From: Hippopus hippopus
Lineage: Eukaryota > Mollusca > Bivalvia > Cardiida > Cardiidae
NCBI GenBank assembly: GCA_946811185.2
Contig: OX328097.1
Coordinates: forward strand, 55,147,063-55,211,062
DNA: 64,000 nt
Direction: 5' to 3'
Position numbers and translations under genes: made by a program. How positions within the stretch are numbered: the first letter of the stretch is position 1; each line of letters opens with the position of its first letter. This document shows positions 41,979 to 51,808 of the stretch, in pieces. Below the pieces are notes generated by a model. It was not told where the DNA came from. It saw nothing but the letters and a program-made list of their open reading frames with translations, and did no database searches.

Positions 41979-42141
41979 TTTTGTAAATGCTTTCAGTTTG
42001 GAAGACCCTAAATTTTCAGTGAGTGTTAAAAGGCTAGAGAGTAAGCAGACATCTGTGGTTTTAAGCCATGCAGATTACTAGGAAGTCTTCCATATAAAAT
42101 ATGGATAATCAACAAGGATTAAGGTTTAACCCTTTACCCCT

Positions 42142-42372
42142 TTAACCCTTCAGCACACAATCCTGAGTTTTAACAACCTTGAAGAAGAAAGCTTATGAAA
42201 ATGTTATGCGAAAAGAAGAAAATGCTGGTAACCAGCACATTCTCCTTGTCCCCAAAATGTTTTCTACCCTAGTAAAGACAGAAATCATTGTTTGAGCTAC
42301 ATTTATTTTGTTATCTGCAAAATGCTTTCTATTTGATTTAGTCTAAAATTTTGTCGTTTGGTAAAAAGTTAA
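42142..42372 (+). mobile_element. MITE family C copy
   Basis: It starts TAACCCTTCAGCACACAATC and ends TTTGTCGTTTGGTAAAAAGTTAA. The core is GAAAATGCTGGTAACCAGCA. Confidence 0.85.
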
Positions 42373-42562
42373 GAAACAACCTTGTATTGTAATGACCCTG
42401 AGGAATTAGACTTTTTAACACTAACATTTTTCCGTAGCACTAGCGTTTTTCCCTTTTACCACAATTTTTCTGCCCTTCCATAGACAAATTCTGTCATTTG
42501 AACCACATTTAAAAGGTGTCTGCAAATGCTCTGAAATTGGACAAGTTTGAAAATTTTTGTCT
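42373..42562 (+). mobile_element. MITE family C, degenerate copy abutting the previous
   Basis: AACAACCTTGTATTGTAATG, GACCCTGAGGAATTAGAC and GTCTGCAAATGCTCTGAAAT keep family C order. The hairpin is eroded. Confidence 0.55.
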
Positions 42563-43335
42563 GATAAAAACTCAACTCAATCATGAAGATGTGTGACATT
42601 GTGGAAAAGGAGCAGTTTCTGGTTTAATGAAGATGTGAGACATTATTGTGGAAAAGGAGCAGTTGCTCGTTTAAAGCAAGATCTTGTATCCTTAGTTTTC
42701 CCAAGTCTACTGGAAGGTTAAAACAGAAAGTTGTCCAAGGGAAGCTATGGTCAGTTTTCTTTTCATGTGATGTTTATCTTTTTACTTTAGGTTTGCAAAC
42801 AGCCCCTTTCAAGACTTAAAGGAAGAAATAGCCAGATCAATTAAGTAAACAGCAAATTGAGATAACTGGAAATAACCTGTCCATTTGCCCAGAGATAAGC
42901 TGACCGGAAGACATGGACTGTGTTCCTATAAATGGCACATACATGTTTATGGTTGATTTACCATCTAAATCATAAATCTTAGGATGATCAATTGATAGTG
43001 AAGTGAGCTCCTACGGGTATTTTTTCATGAAGGAAATAAATGAAGGACTTAGTAAGGAGTGATATACTTGGAAAAGGAAACTGGTGTTTAATTTATAAAT
43101 CTGCACTTGAAAGGTGTTTCCTCAAAGTCATCCATCTATTGTTTGTGCATTGTTGTCTACAGAAAACTTCAAAATTACAGTGTACATGGCTGCAAAAAGA
43201 CAGCTGTGTTGAGTTGTAAAATATGCTCTGAAAGCTGTTTCACGTGTGAATGTTGATATTAGCAGGCAGGAAAGTGAAAAAACTACTATACAGCTGTCAG
43301 AATACATATCATATGAAAATTTCTTGGTGTTTAGT

Positions 43336-44502
43336 ATGAGTTCACATTACTCCACATATAGGTTTATAGTAATTCTTACCTCTCTCACTGTCTTCAACAT
43401 GATTCTTTTGGGTTTCACATGGAATAGAAGCGATCCAAAATATGCATGTTCAGTTGACAGTGTTATAGAGGGTGTAGCTGAATATATTCACCAGAATGGT
43501 GGGGACTTGCTTGCTGATCATTTACCAGACACTTGTGTACAGCAGGACTCTAAACGATTCAGTCAGGATATATTGGATCTTGCCATTAAAGGATTAATAG
43601 ATGTCTGCCACAATACTGTGAAAGTAAAAGCAGTTGAAAGTTTCTCATCTCCAATATTGACACTATTCACAACATGGCCAAGTACAAATGATTCAGAAAA
43701 ACATGTTGTTCATAATCTAACTCTAGTCAACTGGTTGTCATTTAAGCCAAAAATAGAAATTGTTGTTTTTACCAATGATACTAAAGATGCCATTCTTGTG
43801 AAGTCTATGGGTGCCAAAGTATATCCAGTTGTTCATCACGCTGGGGGTGGGGCCCCAGTTTTAAAAACAATGTTTGAGACTGTGATAAAACTACATAAAT
43901 ATAGTCATCTCTATGGATATGCCAATTCAGACATACTGTTTACTGATAATCTAATCACAACATTAGAGCTTGTTCTCACACATCGAAAAAAGCTAAACAA
44001 AAGACCTGTTTTATTAGTTGGTAAACGTGTCAACGTAGAAAATATAAAACTGGAGGAAATTCAACAGCATTCTGGGATTGAACAGATTTCTAAGTCAAGA
44101 GGTGTTTTATTTGGACCAAATGCAGAGGACTACTTTATAACAAATGGCGCCTTTCCATGGAAGGATATTGTGGATGTAGTGGTAGGACGTGTTGCTTATG
44201 ACAATTATCTGGTGGGTCATGTGATATGTAATTTGAAATATGACGTAATTGATCTCTCAGGTTCTGTTTTGGCTGTGCACCAGACCACAACAAAGGGTAA
44301 TAGTGAAGGTTGGAAACACCCACTGACACAGTATAATAATGCATTGTTTAAGCAGAAAGGGATTGTACCGAACTTCGACACTGGCTTTGTTATTTGTGCT
44401 CCAGAAATGACTTATGAGAATTTTTGTGGGAAAATTAAATTAGTTCGAAGAACATCATTTTGGGATAAATGCAGCTGTGAAATTAAGAAAAAGCCACAAT
44501 GA
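43336..44502 (+). CDS. type II membrane protein, putative GT-A-like glycosyltransferase (copy 1)
   Basis: Single coding exon, 388 aa from the ATG at 43336, stop TGA. The frame is open 90 bp further upstream but without an ATG, and an acceptor (TTCTTGGTGTTTAG) ends at 43334, one base before the start, suggesting a 5'-UTR intron. Residues 9-29 form a signal anchor (RFIVILTSLTVFNMILLGFT). The luminal domain has SPILTLFTTW (~105), VVHNLTLVNW with a glycosylation sequon (~125), YGYANSDILFTDN (~193-205, a likely acidic nucleotide-sugar/metal site), AEDYFITNGAFPWKDI, VVVGRVAYDNYLV and AVHQTT. The same order occurs in the gene at 58166-59356. YGYxNxDI and DYFI...VGRxxYDNxL patterns resemble uncharacterised GT-A-fold families, and a Golgi enzyme is inferred. 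Donor and acceptor are unknown. Confidence 0.8.
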   Translation: MSSHYSTYRFIVILTSLTVFNMILLGFTWNRSDPKYACSVDSVIEGVAEYIHQNGGDLLADHLPDTCVQQDSKRFSQDILDLAIKGLIDVCHNTVKVKAVESFSSPILTLFTTWPSTNDSEKHVVHNLTLVNWLSFKPKIEIVVFTNDTKDAILVKSMGAKVYPVVHHAGGGAPVLKTMFETVIKLHKYSHLYGYANSDILFTDNLITTLELVLTHRKKLNKRPVLLVGKRVNVENIKLEEIQQHSGIEQISKSRGVLFGPNAEDYFITNGAFPWKDIVDVVVGRVAYDNYLVGHVICNLKYDVIDLSGSVLAVHQTTTKGNSEGWKHPLTQYNNALFKQKGIVPNFDTGFVICAPEMTYENFCGKIKLVRRTSFWDKCSCEIKKKPQ

Positions 44503-44689
44503 TATTAACACTTTTTCAAGTTATCTTTGGAAGACAGTTCCTGTTATTTAGAATCATTTATTTTGTTGTCTGCCAAAACTTCAAACTCAGCAAAAATGGA
44601 GTCTAAACTGAATGGACCAATTTTATAACCACATAAATACACATAATTACCCCTTTCAGCTCGGTAGACAAAAAAAAAATGACATAGAT

Positions 44690-44740
44690 CAAGATTAGAC
44701 AATGCAGTCTGATCTTTGATGTATACTATCTGTTTATTTA
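44690..44740 (+). repeat. repeat family G fragment
   Basis: TAGATCAAGATTAGACAATG with CAGTCTGATCTTTGATGTAT is a degraded form of the family G hairpin. Confidence 0.45.
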
Positions 44741-44761
44741 GTATAGCCTTTAGACAGAAAT

Positions 44762-45027
44762 GAGATATGCTCTGTGAAAAGGGGGCTTAATGCATCTGCA
44801 AAAAGTATCAACCCATATAACCCTGCGCAATCCGCAAAGGCTGACCTGGGCTGAAACTTTTAATTATTTGTTAATTTTCTGCATGTCAAAGGACCAGTAT
44901 ATCTAATGATTAAGTTGGTTGTTATAGACAAAATGGATATAATGAATCCATAATTATGTGATGACTTGCTTGGTATCATGGATCATGGAGATGTATTAAG
45001 CTCCCTTCCGCCAGAGTATGGCTCAAA
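44762..45027 (+). mobile_element. MITE family A, left half of an inverted pair
   Basis: It starts GAGATATGCTCTGTGAAAAG and ends CGCCAGAGTATGGCTCA. The hairpin has decayed (CCCTGCGCAATCCGCAAAGG). The next copy begins 3 bp later in the opposite orientation. Confidence 0.85.
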
Positions 45028-45030
45028 TAT

Positions 45031-45296
45031 ATGAGCCATGCTCTGGCAGAAGGGGCCTTAATGCATCTCCATGATGCATCATACTAAGCAAACCATCAAA
45101 TACATATGGATCCATAATAGCCACTTCTTTTAACAACCAACTTAATCATGAGGTAGACTGGTCCTCATACATACAGAAAATTGAATAGTAGCGAAAAATT
45201 TTGGCCCAGGTCAGCCTGGGCGGACTGCGCAGGCTGACCTGGGTCGATACTTTTCGCAGATGCATTAAGCCCCCTTTTCACAGAGCATGGCTTATA
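45031..45296 (-). mobile_element. MITE family A, right half of an inverted pair
   Basis: It starts ATGAGCCATGCTCTGGCAGA and ends TTTTCACAGAGCATGGCTTA. The hairpin GGTCAGCCTGGGCGGACTGC / GCGCAGGCTGACCTGGGTCG is better preserved than in its neighbour. Confidence 0.85.
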
Positions 45297-45369
45297 TGTG
45301 GGTTTCAATGGATTGCATAAATTTGCAGCCACCAAAAGAGGTTGAGTTTAAATATGTGCACTGAAAGGT

Positions 45370-45598
45370 TTAACCTTTTTTACCAAACAATCCTGGGTTT
45401 TAATGACCTTTAGGAAGGGGCCTTTTGAAAACATTGTTGGAAAAGAAGAAAATGCTGGTAATCAGCATTTTCTCCCATCTTTTCCCACAATGTTTTCTAC
45501 CCTTTGGAAGACAAATATATGTTTTGAGTAACATAAAATATGTTGTCTGCAAATGCTTCCAATTTGGACAAGGCTAAAATTTTGCTGTGTGGTAAAAT
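45370..45598 (+). mobile_element. MITE family C copy
   Basis: TTTACCAAACAATCCTGGG, core AAAATGCTGGTAATCAGCAT and end TGTGTGGTAAAATTT. It is followed without a gap by an inverted copy. Confidence 0.8.
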
Positions 45599-45801
45599 TT
45601 GAGACTAGTCCAAATTGAAAGCATCTGCCAAAGACAAATTAAACATGGCTTGAAAACTAAAATTTACCTTCTGAAGGGTAGAAAACTTTGTGGGAAAAGG
45701 AGAAAATGCTGGTTACCAGCATTTTCTCCTTTTCCCACAATGTTTTCAAAAGGCCTCTTTCTCAGGGTTGTTAAAACTCTGGATTGTGTGGTAAAGAGTT
45801 A
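45599..45801 (-). mobile_element. MITE family C copy
   Basis: Core GTGGGAAAAGGAGAAAATGC and GGTTACCAGCATTTTCTCC form a perfect stem. It ends GATTGTGTGGTAAAGAGTTAA, joined to the next copy. Confidence 0.85.
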
Positions 45802-45955
45802 ACCTTTTATCAAACAAAGCTGAGTTTTAACAACGTGGAGAAAGCTTTTGAAAACTTTGTGGGGAAAGGAGAAATTGCTGGCAACCAGCATTTTCACCTT
45901 TTCCCACAATGTTTTCTGCTCTTTCTATGACAGAAATTAAGGTTTTAAGCTATTT
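45799..45955 (+). mobile_element. MITE family C, 3'-truncated copy
   Basis: TTAACCTTTTATCAAACAAA, core GGGGAAAGGAGAAATTGCTG. Similarity stops after CAGAAATTAAGGTTTTAAGC. Confidence 0.7.
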
Positions 45956-46266
45956 GGAATGTCCCTTCCCTCCAAGAAAAACCCTTAAATCATGGTAACT
46001 TTAAGTACATTAGATGATTAAAAAGTCAATATTTTAAGAATGTGATGAATATTTCCTCTAATTTGATTTATATTTCCTCTTAACAATCACTGAAACACAA
46101 AGAAATACAAAACTGGACAGACTTTTAGCTTTGCAACTTTGGTACAAAATAAAGGCTCCTTGTCTATGTTTTGCATAGCTCCCTGGAGCTTTTATAAGAG
46201 AAATATGGTATATAACTTGAAAATGCCCACAAATTATGAGAGAGAGAGAGAACAGAATGATTGTTA

Positions 46267-46489
46267 AAGGCTTAAACAATCCCAGGATTTTACGACCCTG
46301 AGATAGAAGCCTTTTGAAAACATTGTGGGAAAAGGAGAAAATGCTGGTAACCAGCATTTTCTCCTTTTCCCACAATGTTTTCTATCCTGCTGGAAACAGA
46401 TTTCAATTTTTGAGTTACGTTTATTTTGTCGTCTGCAACTGCTTTCAATTTGGACCAGTCTAAAATTTTGTCGTTTGGTAAAGAGTTAA
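46267..46489 (+). mobile_element. MITE family C, well-preserved copy
   Basis: The central palindrome (46315-46381) has two perfect 33-bp arms around one base, with GAGAAAATGCTGGTAACCAG at the centre. The distal end is TTTTGTCGTTTGGTAAAGAG then TTAA. It is almost identical to 55446-55673. Confidence 0.9.
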
Positions 46490-46515
46490 AGCTCATTACA
46501 GGACAACAACACTTT

Positions 46516-46702
46516 ATGTCTGTCCAAACTGAAAGCATTTGTAGATGACATATTAAATGTGGTTCAGATGTGGTTCAAATAATGAGATTTGTCATTTAAA
46601 GGATAAAAAATATTGTAAGAAATGGAAAAAATGCAGGTTTCCAAAACATTTTCTTCTTTTTCACTATGTTTTCACAGGCTTTCTTTCTCAGGGTCGTTGA
46701 CT
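46516..46702 (-). mobile_element. MITE family C, diverged copy
   Basis: GTCCAAACTGAAAGCATTTG, GTAGATGACATATTAAATGT and TTTCTCAGGGTCGTTGA keep the order. The core has mutated to AAAATGCAGGTTTCCAAAAC. Confidence 0.65.
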
Positions 46703-46744
46703 GAATCCCCAGCTTGGCGAATTTTTTTTAGCAATATACCGGTA

Positions 46745-46955
46745 GTCATTGTGACAGGATACATTCCTCCATCACCACTGATCATTGTTTCTACAATGGT
46801 TAAGTGGGAAAGCGCCGGTGGCTTGAAAAGAATCAATTTTGTGCCAAGTACTGGGAAATGAGAATTCAGGAAAGCCTGGATATGTGCTCTAGACATCGCG
46901 ATATAACTGAAATAATGTTGAAAACCGTGTTAAACAGCTTACAAACAGGGTCAAT
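46745..46955 (+). repeat. SINE copy (body)
   Basis: GTGACAGGATACATTCCTCC, ACCACTGATCATTGTTTC, GTGGGAAAGCGCCGGTGGCT and ATCGCGATATAACTGAAATA followed by ATGTTGAAAACCGTGTTAAA form the body and tail seen in the other SINE copies. Confidence 0.55.
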
Positions 46956-46975
46956 AAAACTTGGGGTTGTGTGGT

Positions 46976-47078
46976 AACGGGTGAATTGTTTACTACACAG
47001 TCCCGAGTTTCAATGACCCTAAAAGAGAAGGCTTTTGAAAACATGGTGGAATAAGGAGAAATACTTTTTGCTCTTTAA
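46976..47078 (+). mobile_element. MITE family C, 5' half only
   Basis: TTTACTACACAGTCCCGAG, TCAATGACCCTAAAAGAG and GGCTTTTGAAAACATGGTGG. It stops at the core. Confidence 0.6.
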
Positions 47079-47308
47079 TTAACCTTGTAACAAACAATCC
47101 CTGGTTTTCACAACCCTGGGAAGGAAAGCTTTTGAGAACTTTGTGGAAAAAAAGAGAAAATGCTGGTAACCAGCATTTTCTCTTTTTCCCACAATATTTT
47201 CTTCCCTTTCAGAGGCAAGTTTCACAAATTGAGACACTTTTCATTTGTTGTCTGCAAATGCTTTCAAAATAGAATAGTCTAACATTTTGTTGTTTGGTAA
47301 AGAGTTAA
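47079..47308 (+). mobile_element. MITE family C copy
   Basis: It starts TTAACCTTGTAACAAACAAT and ends TTGTTGTTTGGTAAAGAGTTAA. The core is GAGAAAATGCTGGTAACCAG. Confidence 0.85.
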
Positions 47309-47539
47309 AATGTTTGCTTTGTTGTTATTTTTTTATTCTTTTTGGTTTTGTCAAAAAAAAAGTCTGTATAATAATCTGTTGGATTCTTTCAGGATTCACA
47401 AAAACTAGCCAGGGTTAAAAAGAGGAAGTTTAGTTTTAAAGATAACGAATACTTATATACTTAAGTTATGAAACCATCTTCAGAGAAAAGACTACTTGCT
47501 CTTAACTCTTACTACTTGCTCTTAACTCTTAACCGCATG

Positions 47540-47750
47540 GCATTACTTTTGATTGGTCCGAATTGAATGCATGTGCAGACAGGAAATCAGAAGAGGCTCA
47601 GATATTTGCTTCATTTCTCTGAAAGGTTAGAAAACATTGTGGATAAAGGAAAAAAATGCTGGTAACCAGCATTTTCTCCATTTTCCACAATGTTTTCAAA
47701 AGTCTTCTTTCGCAAGGTCATTAAAACTTGTGATTGTGTTGTAACGGGTT
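47540..47750 (-). mobile_element. MITE family C copy
   Basis: TTGGTCCGAATTGAATGCAT, core AAAAATGCTGGTAACCAGCA and end TGTGTTGTAACGGGTTA. Confidence 0.75.
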
Positions 47751-47810
47751 ATTTGTCTTTTAGTCCTTTTCCCACAATGTTTCAAAAGTCGTCTCATGTT
47801 TAAATGCTTT

Positions 47811-48084
47811 ACCACACGATGGCAAGTTTTACCGACCCTAAAGATCTAGGGCTTTGAAAACATGGTCAAAAAATGCTTTACCACACAATGGCATTGAAAA
47901 AGGAGGCCTTTGAAAACATTGTAGGGAAAGGAGAAAATGCTGGTAACCAGCATTTTCTCCTTTCCCAACAATTTTTTCTTCCCTATCAAAGGCAGAAATC
48001 ATCATTTGAGCTACATCCAATTTGTTATCTGCAAATACTTTCAATTTGAAAGAATATAAAATTTTGTCGTTTGGTAAAGAGTTA
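47811..48084 (+). mobile_element. MITE family C copy preceded by a partial copy
   Basis: A fragment (TACCACACGATGGCAAGTTT to GAAAACATGGTC, 47811-47867) precedes a full copy with GAGAAAATGCTGGTAACCAG and the end TTTTGTCGTTTGGTAAAGAG plus TTAA. Confidence 0.75.
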
Positions 48085-48239
48085 ACTCGTTACCTGTATG
48101 AAAATGTGTTGGCTTGCAATGACTGAAATGCTGTTTGACTCTTTTCAACACGACAAAATGTAATAGACTCATCCAAAGAGCACTTGCAAAAGACATACAT
48201 GTAATTCAATGTACATGTCGCTCAAAAGATAACTACTGT

Positions 48240-48325
48240 CTTTAAAAATGTAAAAAACATTGTGATAAAAGGAGAAAATGGTGGTTACCAGCATTTTTTT
48301 CCATTTCTCATATTGTTTTGTAACC
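48240..48325 (-). mobile_element. MITE family C, core fragment
   Basis: ACATTGTGATAAAAGGAGAA and GGTGGTTACCAGCATTTTTT remain. It ends against the next copy. Confidence 0.65.
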
Positions 48326-48327
48326 TT

Positions 48328-48543
48328 TAACTCTATACCAGATGACAAAATTTAACACTTGTCCAAATTGAAAGCATTTGCAGACGACAAATTAAAGGTG
48401 GCTCATATCATGAAATTTGATTTTGATAGGGTAGAAAACATTGTGGGAAAAGGAGAACCAGCGTCCTTTCTTTTCCTACAGTGTTTTCAGAAGCATCTTT
48501 CCTCAGGGTCGTCAAAACTCAGGATTGTGTGATAAAGGGTTAA
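48328..48543 (-). mobile_element. MITE family C copy with deleted hairpin
   Basis: TTAACTCTATACCAGATGAC, GGGAAAAGGAGAACCAGCGT and TGTGTGATAAAGGGTTAA. The core palindrome is shortened by a deletion. Confidence 0.75.
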
Positions 48544-48659
48544 AGAAATGTTTCCCATCATTTGAGTCAAATGAAGTTTATTGTCTCCAAATGGTTTCAA
48601 AATGGATGGGTCTAAAATTTTGTCATCAGTTAAAGTATTAAGATCTTAGATGCTTTTTC

Positions 48660-48745
48660 TGCCAATATAGATCCAACATCAAACTGCACAGAACATGCTG
48701 TGCCATCTTGGATCTATACAGTGAGATTTTCCTGTCCAAAAAGGT
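48660..48745 (+). repeat. repeat family G copy
   Basis: TATAGATCCAACATCAAACT, GCACAGAACATGCTGTGCCA and TCTTGGATCTATACAGTGAG form the family hairpin. Confidence 0.55.
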
Positions 48746-48825
48746 CTCCAAAATTGGGACAATCATTTGGGATGATTTTCATTACAATGTTTCGTTTAAT
48801 TAGTGCCCTGAGGCTGTGGAATACG

Positions 48826-49160
48826 ATAAACCTGTAATAAACAGTCCTAAGTTTTAACATTCTTATGGAAGAAGACTAGAAAACATTGCAGGAAGAAAGA
48901 AAAAATTCTAGTCAATCAACATTTTCTACTCTTTCCTCAATGCTTTTACCATGATGGTTGTTAAAACTTTGAATTTCTTTGTAAAAGCTTGTATGGTTAT
49001 TTACTAACCCACAGTCAAACAAACCTGTCTTTGTATGTCTTTGTATGTGGAAGAAAGCTTTTGAAAAAAGTGTTGCACAAAAAGAACATGCTGGTAACCA
49101 TTGAATGCTCAGTCAGTTTTGACAAGTCTAAAATTTTTGTTGCCTGGCGAAGAGTTTTGA
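48826..49160. mobile_element. two degenerate MITE family C remnants
   Basis: 48826-48990 keeps AATAAACAGTCCTAAGTTTT, AAACATTGCAGGAAGAAAG and GTTGTTAAAACTTTGAATTT. 49000-49160 keeps AGAAAGCTTTTGAAAAAAGT, CATGCTGGTAACCAT and GACAAGTCTAAAATTTTTGT. Neither retains the hairpin. Confidence 0.5.
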
Positions 49161-49329
49161 CTTCTGCTCACTTTTGCTTTATATTTTCTTGAACTTATTT
49201 CTCTATTGAAAATTAAAAGTGTTTAATCAAGAGAATTTTTGCTTTCAGTTGTTTGCATACAGTAGTCTGGCCTATTGGGCAAGTTCCTGTTTTACTATAT
49301 GAAAGATTTTGTAAGTCTGCACATAGTCA

Positions 49330-49457
49330 CAGTCATGCATTAGAGGTGAGAGGCGAAAAATCACCAGAAAGAAAGTCTGCCTCAACCAGTTATCAAACCC
49401 ACAACCACCAGGTCATGAGTCAGATACAATAACCACTGAGCTACCCAGCCGGCTAAA
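49330..49457 (-). repeat. tRNA-derived SINE head
   Basis: On the minus strand GGCTGGGTAGCTCAGTGGTT (A-box region) and GGTTGTGGGTTTGATAACTG (B-box region) are spaced as in a tRNA. The body GTGAGAGGCGAAAAATCACC recurs at 56166-56190. It is a SINE, not a functional tRNA: the acceptor stem does not pair. Confidence 0.65.
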
Positions 49458-49458
49458 C

Positions 49459-49655
49459 AACCTTGAGGAAGAAGGCTCTTGAAATCATTGTAGAAAAAGA
49501 TAATGCTGGTAAGCAACATTTCCTACTTTTCCCACAATGTGTTCTATACTGTCAGAGAATTGAGGTTTATTTGTATCAATTTCTAATTTTACAAGTATAC
49601 AGGTGCTTCAATTTGGAAGAGTCTAATATTTTTTTGTTTGGGAAAGAGGTGAGTC
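49459..49655 (+). mobile_element. MITE family C, diverged copy
   Basis: AACAACCTTGAGGAAGAAGG, ATCATTGTAGAAAAAGATAA, TTTTCCCACAATGTGTTCTA and AGAGTCTAATATTTTTTTGT. Confidence 0.65.
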
Positions 49656-49660
49656 AAATA

Positions 49661-49705
49661 AGGGCCCTTAAGGGCCTGAATCGCTCTTCTGGCAGTGATT
49701 AACCA
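49661..49705 (-). mobile_element. modular element family E, 3' terminus only
   Basis: GGGCCCTTAAGGGCCTGAAT and CTCTTCTGGCAGTG are the reverse complement of a family E end hairpin. The rest has been replaced by the family D copy that follows. Confidence 0.5.
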
Positions 49706-49730
49706 ATGAACCTATTTGTGAAAGAAACAG

Positions 49731-50992
49731 AACAAGAGGGCTGTGATTGCCCTGTATTGCTCTACTGGCTTATAAATACAAACCTGCATACAAAACATTA
49801 CAATAATAGGCCAAATGGTTTCGAACAAAAAGACTTATAAAGCCCATGAGAATGTTGTGACCCAAGGCTAAGCCATATTTGACCACAGAGCTACAACTAT
49901 TTGAATCTTGGTAGAGGTCCAAAAGATAAAGCCACATGCCAAATAATACAGATCTAGGCCGAGTGGTTATAAACAAGATCAGGGACAGGATGATTAAGTT
50001 TTCACTATATAAGCCTATGTAATAGTTGTGACTTCTGGGTCATGGCCAGTTTTGGCTCAAGGGCTATAATTTTAATAATCTTGGTAGAGGTCTATGAATT
50101 GAATATACAGTACATGTATATGCGAAATTTGGTGGCCCTACGTCTTATGGTTAGGAACAAGAACATTTTAAAAGTTTTCAGCATGTAAACCCTTGTAAAA
50201 CTTGTGACTGCCAGGATGAATTCATAATTTGAACAATCTTGGTAGAGAGCTATTTAATAATATACATGGAAATTTTGTAGTCCAAGTCTTATGGTTAGGA
50301 ATGAGAAATTTTTTGAGTTTTCACTATATAGGCCCATGTAAAACTTGTGACTGCCATGGTGGGGCCAAATTTGACCCCCAGGGCTAAAATTGTCTTGGTA
50401 GAGAACCACTAGATAAGGCTAAATGCAAATTTTGATAGTCCTAGGCCTTATGTTTAGGAATGAGATTTTTAAACTTTTCACTCTATAAGCCAACATTAAA
50501 CTTGTAACCCCAAGGGCAGGGCCAATTTTGACCCCAGGAATATAATTTCAAGATTCTTGGTAGAGGTCTATTAGAATTGAAGCTACATGCCAAATTTGGT
50601 AGCTCTAGGCTTTATGGTTTAAAACCAGAAGATTTTTTTAAAGTTTCTAATATATAAGCCTATATTAAACTTGAGACCCCCTGAAGTGGGGCCAATGTTG
50701 ATCCCAGGGCATTTGAAAAAATGTGGTGGAGATCCATTAAATAAAGCTGTATGCAAAATTTGGTAGGTCTAGGCCTTATGGTTTGGAAAAGTAGATTTTC
50801 AAAGATTTATGGCTACCAGAGCTTTAAAAGGAATCAAGGACCATAGTAGGATCATTTCTGTGAAGTTAGTCAAAATTGAATGAGAGAAGAAGACTTCTGA
50901 AATAAAAGTTAATGTGGGCATGCACGGACAAAGGACAGACACAGGACTAGGACATATAAGCTTGCTGGCTTTCTGGCCAGTGGAACTAAAAC
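49731..50992 (-). mobile_element. pearl-like element family D, complete inverted copy
   Basis: Reading the minus strand, the head (TAGTTCCACTGGCCAGAAAG) lies at ~50990. Modules with AAATTTGGTAGCCCTAGGCC-like and GGGGTCAAATTTGGC-like blocks recur at ~165 bp, and the 3' hairpin GGGCAATCACAGCCCTCTTG is at 49732. No coding sequence. Confidence 0.65.
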
Positions 50993-51239
50993 CCAAGAGC
51001 CATCAGAAACAGATGATGCTCCCAGAACTTGTTTTTGTCACAAAAGAAAAAGCTGTTAGTGAAGTATGTTCTCATTACATGGGGAATTATATAATATGGA
51101 AAACATTTCAAACGGCCTTTACCCAAAGTAAAATCAAACTTTTTTCTCCCTGTAGGGAAGCTTCCCATAATATTCAATTGAATATCATCCACTGGTTGCC
51201 AAGAAATAGTATGCTAATGAAATTAGGGGCCATTATGCT

Positions 51240-51535
51240 GCTATTATGGACTATAATTGCTTCAAAAACCCATTATTGCATTTTCTTCATAAATTTCAGA
51301 TGGGCTCATCTCCTTGATGATATAAATAATCTGTGCAAGTTTCAAAAGATTCATATAAAAAATGCAGACACTATCATGTAAGCATGAAATGCAAATTTTG
51401 TAATGTTAAACGGCTAATTTTTCCTTACCAATTGTCTGATATTCTTCAAAATCAATAGGGTTCATGCTTTCCATGATATTAAGAAGCAGTGAAAGTTTCC
51501 AGAAAATCTGACCTCAACTGCAAACTTTATCACTT
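51240..51535 (-). mobile_element. modular element family E, fragment
   Basis: AAATTTCAGATGGGCTCATC, TGTGCAAGTTTCAAAAGATT and CAAAATCAATAGGGTTCATG are family E modules in reverse. The open frame 50914-51381 merely spans D, unique sequence and E. Confidence 0.5.
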
Positions 51536-51536
51536 A

Positions 51537-51756
51537 ATACTTTACAGCACAATGACAACTTTTAATGACCACGGGAAAGAAGCCTTTTGAAAACATTTGT
51601 GGGAAAAGGAGAAAATGCTGGCAACCAGCATTTTCTCCTTTTCCCACAATTTTTTCTGCCTTATCAAAGAAAATTTGTACCATTTAAGTCACATTGATAT
51701 TGTCGTCTGCAAATGCTTACAGTTTGGACAAGGCTTTGTTGTCTGTTAAAGGTTTA
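51537..51756 (+). mobile_element. MITE family C copy
   Basis: TTTACAGCACAATGACAAC, core GAGAAAATGCTGGCAACCAG and end TTGTTGTCTGTTAAAGGTTTAA. Confidence 0.8.
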
Positions 51757-51808
51757 AAGAAGAAAACCAATCATAAATGTTCCCTTTGACCATCGACTGT
51801 AAGCTTTA

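Noticed and set aside
43246..43335. N-terminal 30 residues before the ATG at 43336 of the first glycosyltransferase-like gene
   Set aside because: No ATG precedes it in frame, an acceptor lies at 43333-43334, and the paralog has the equivalent intron; treated as intronic.
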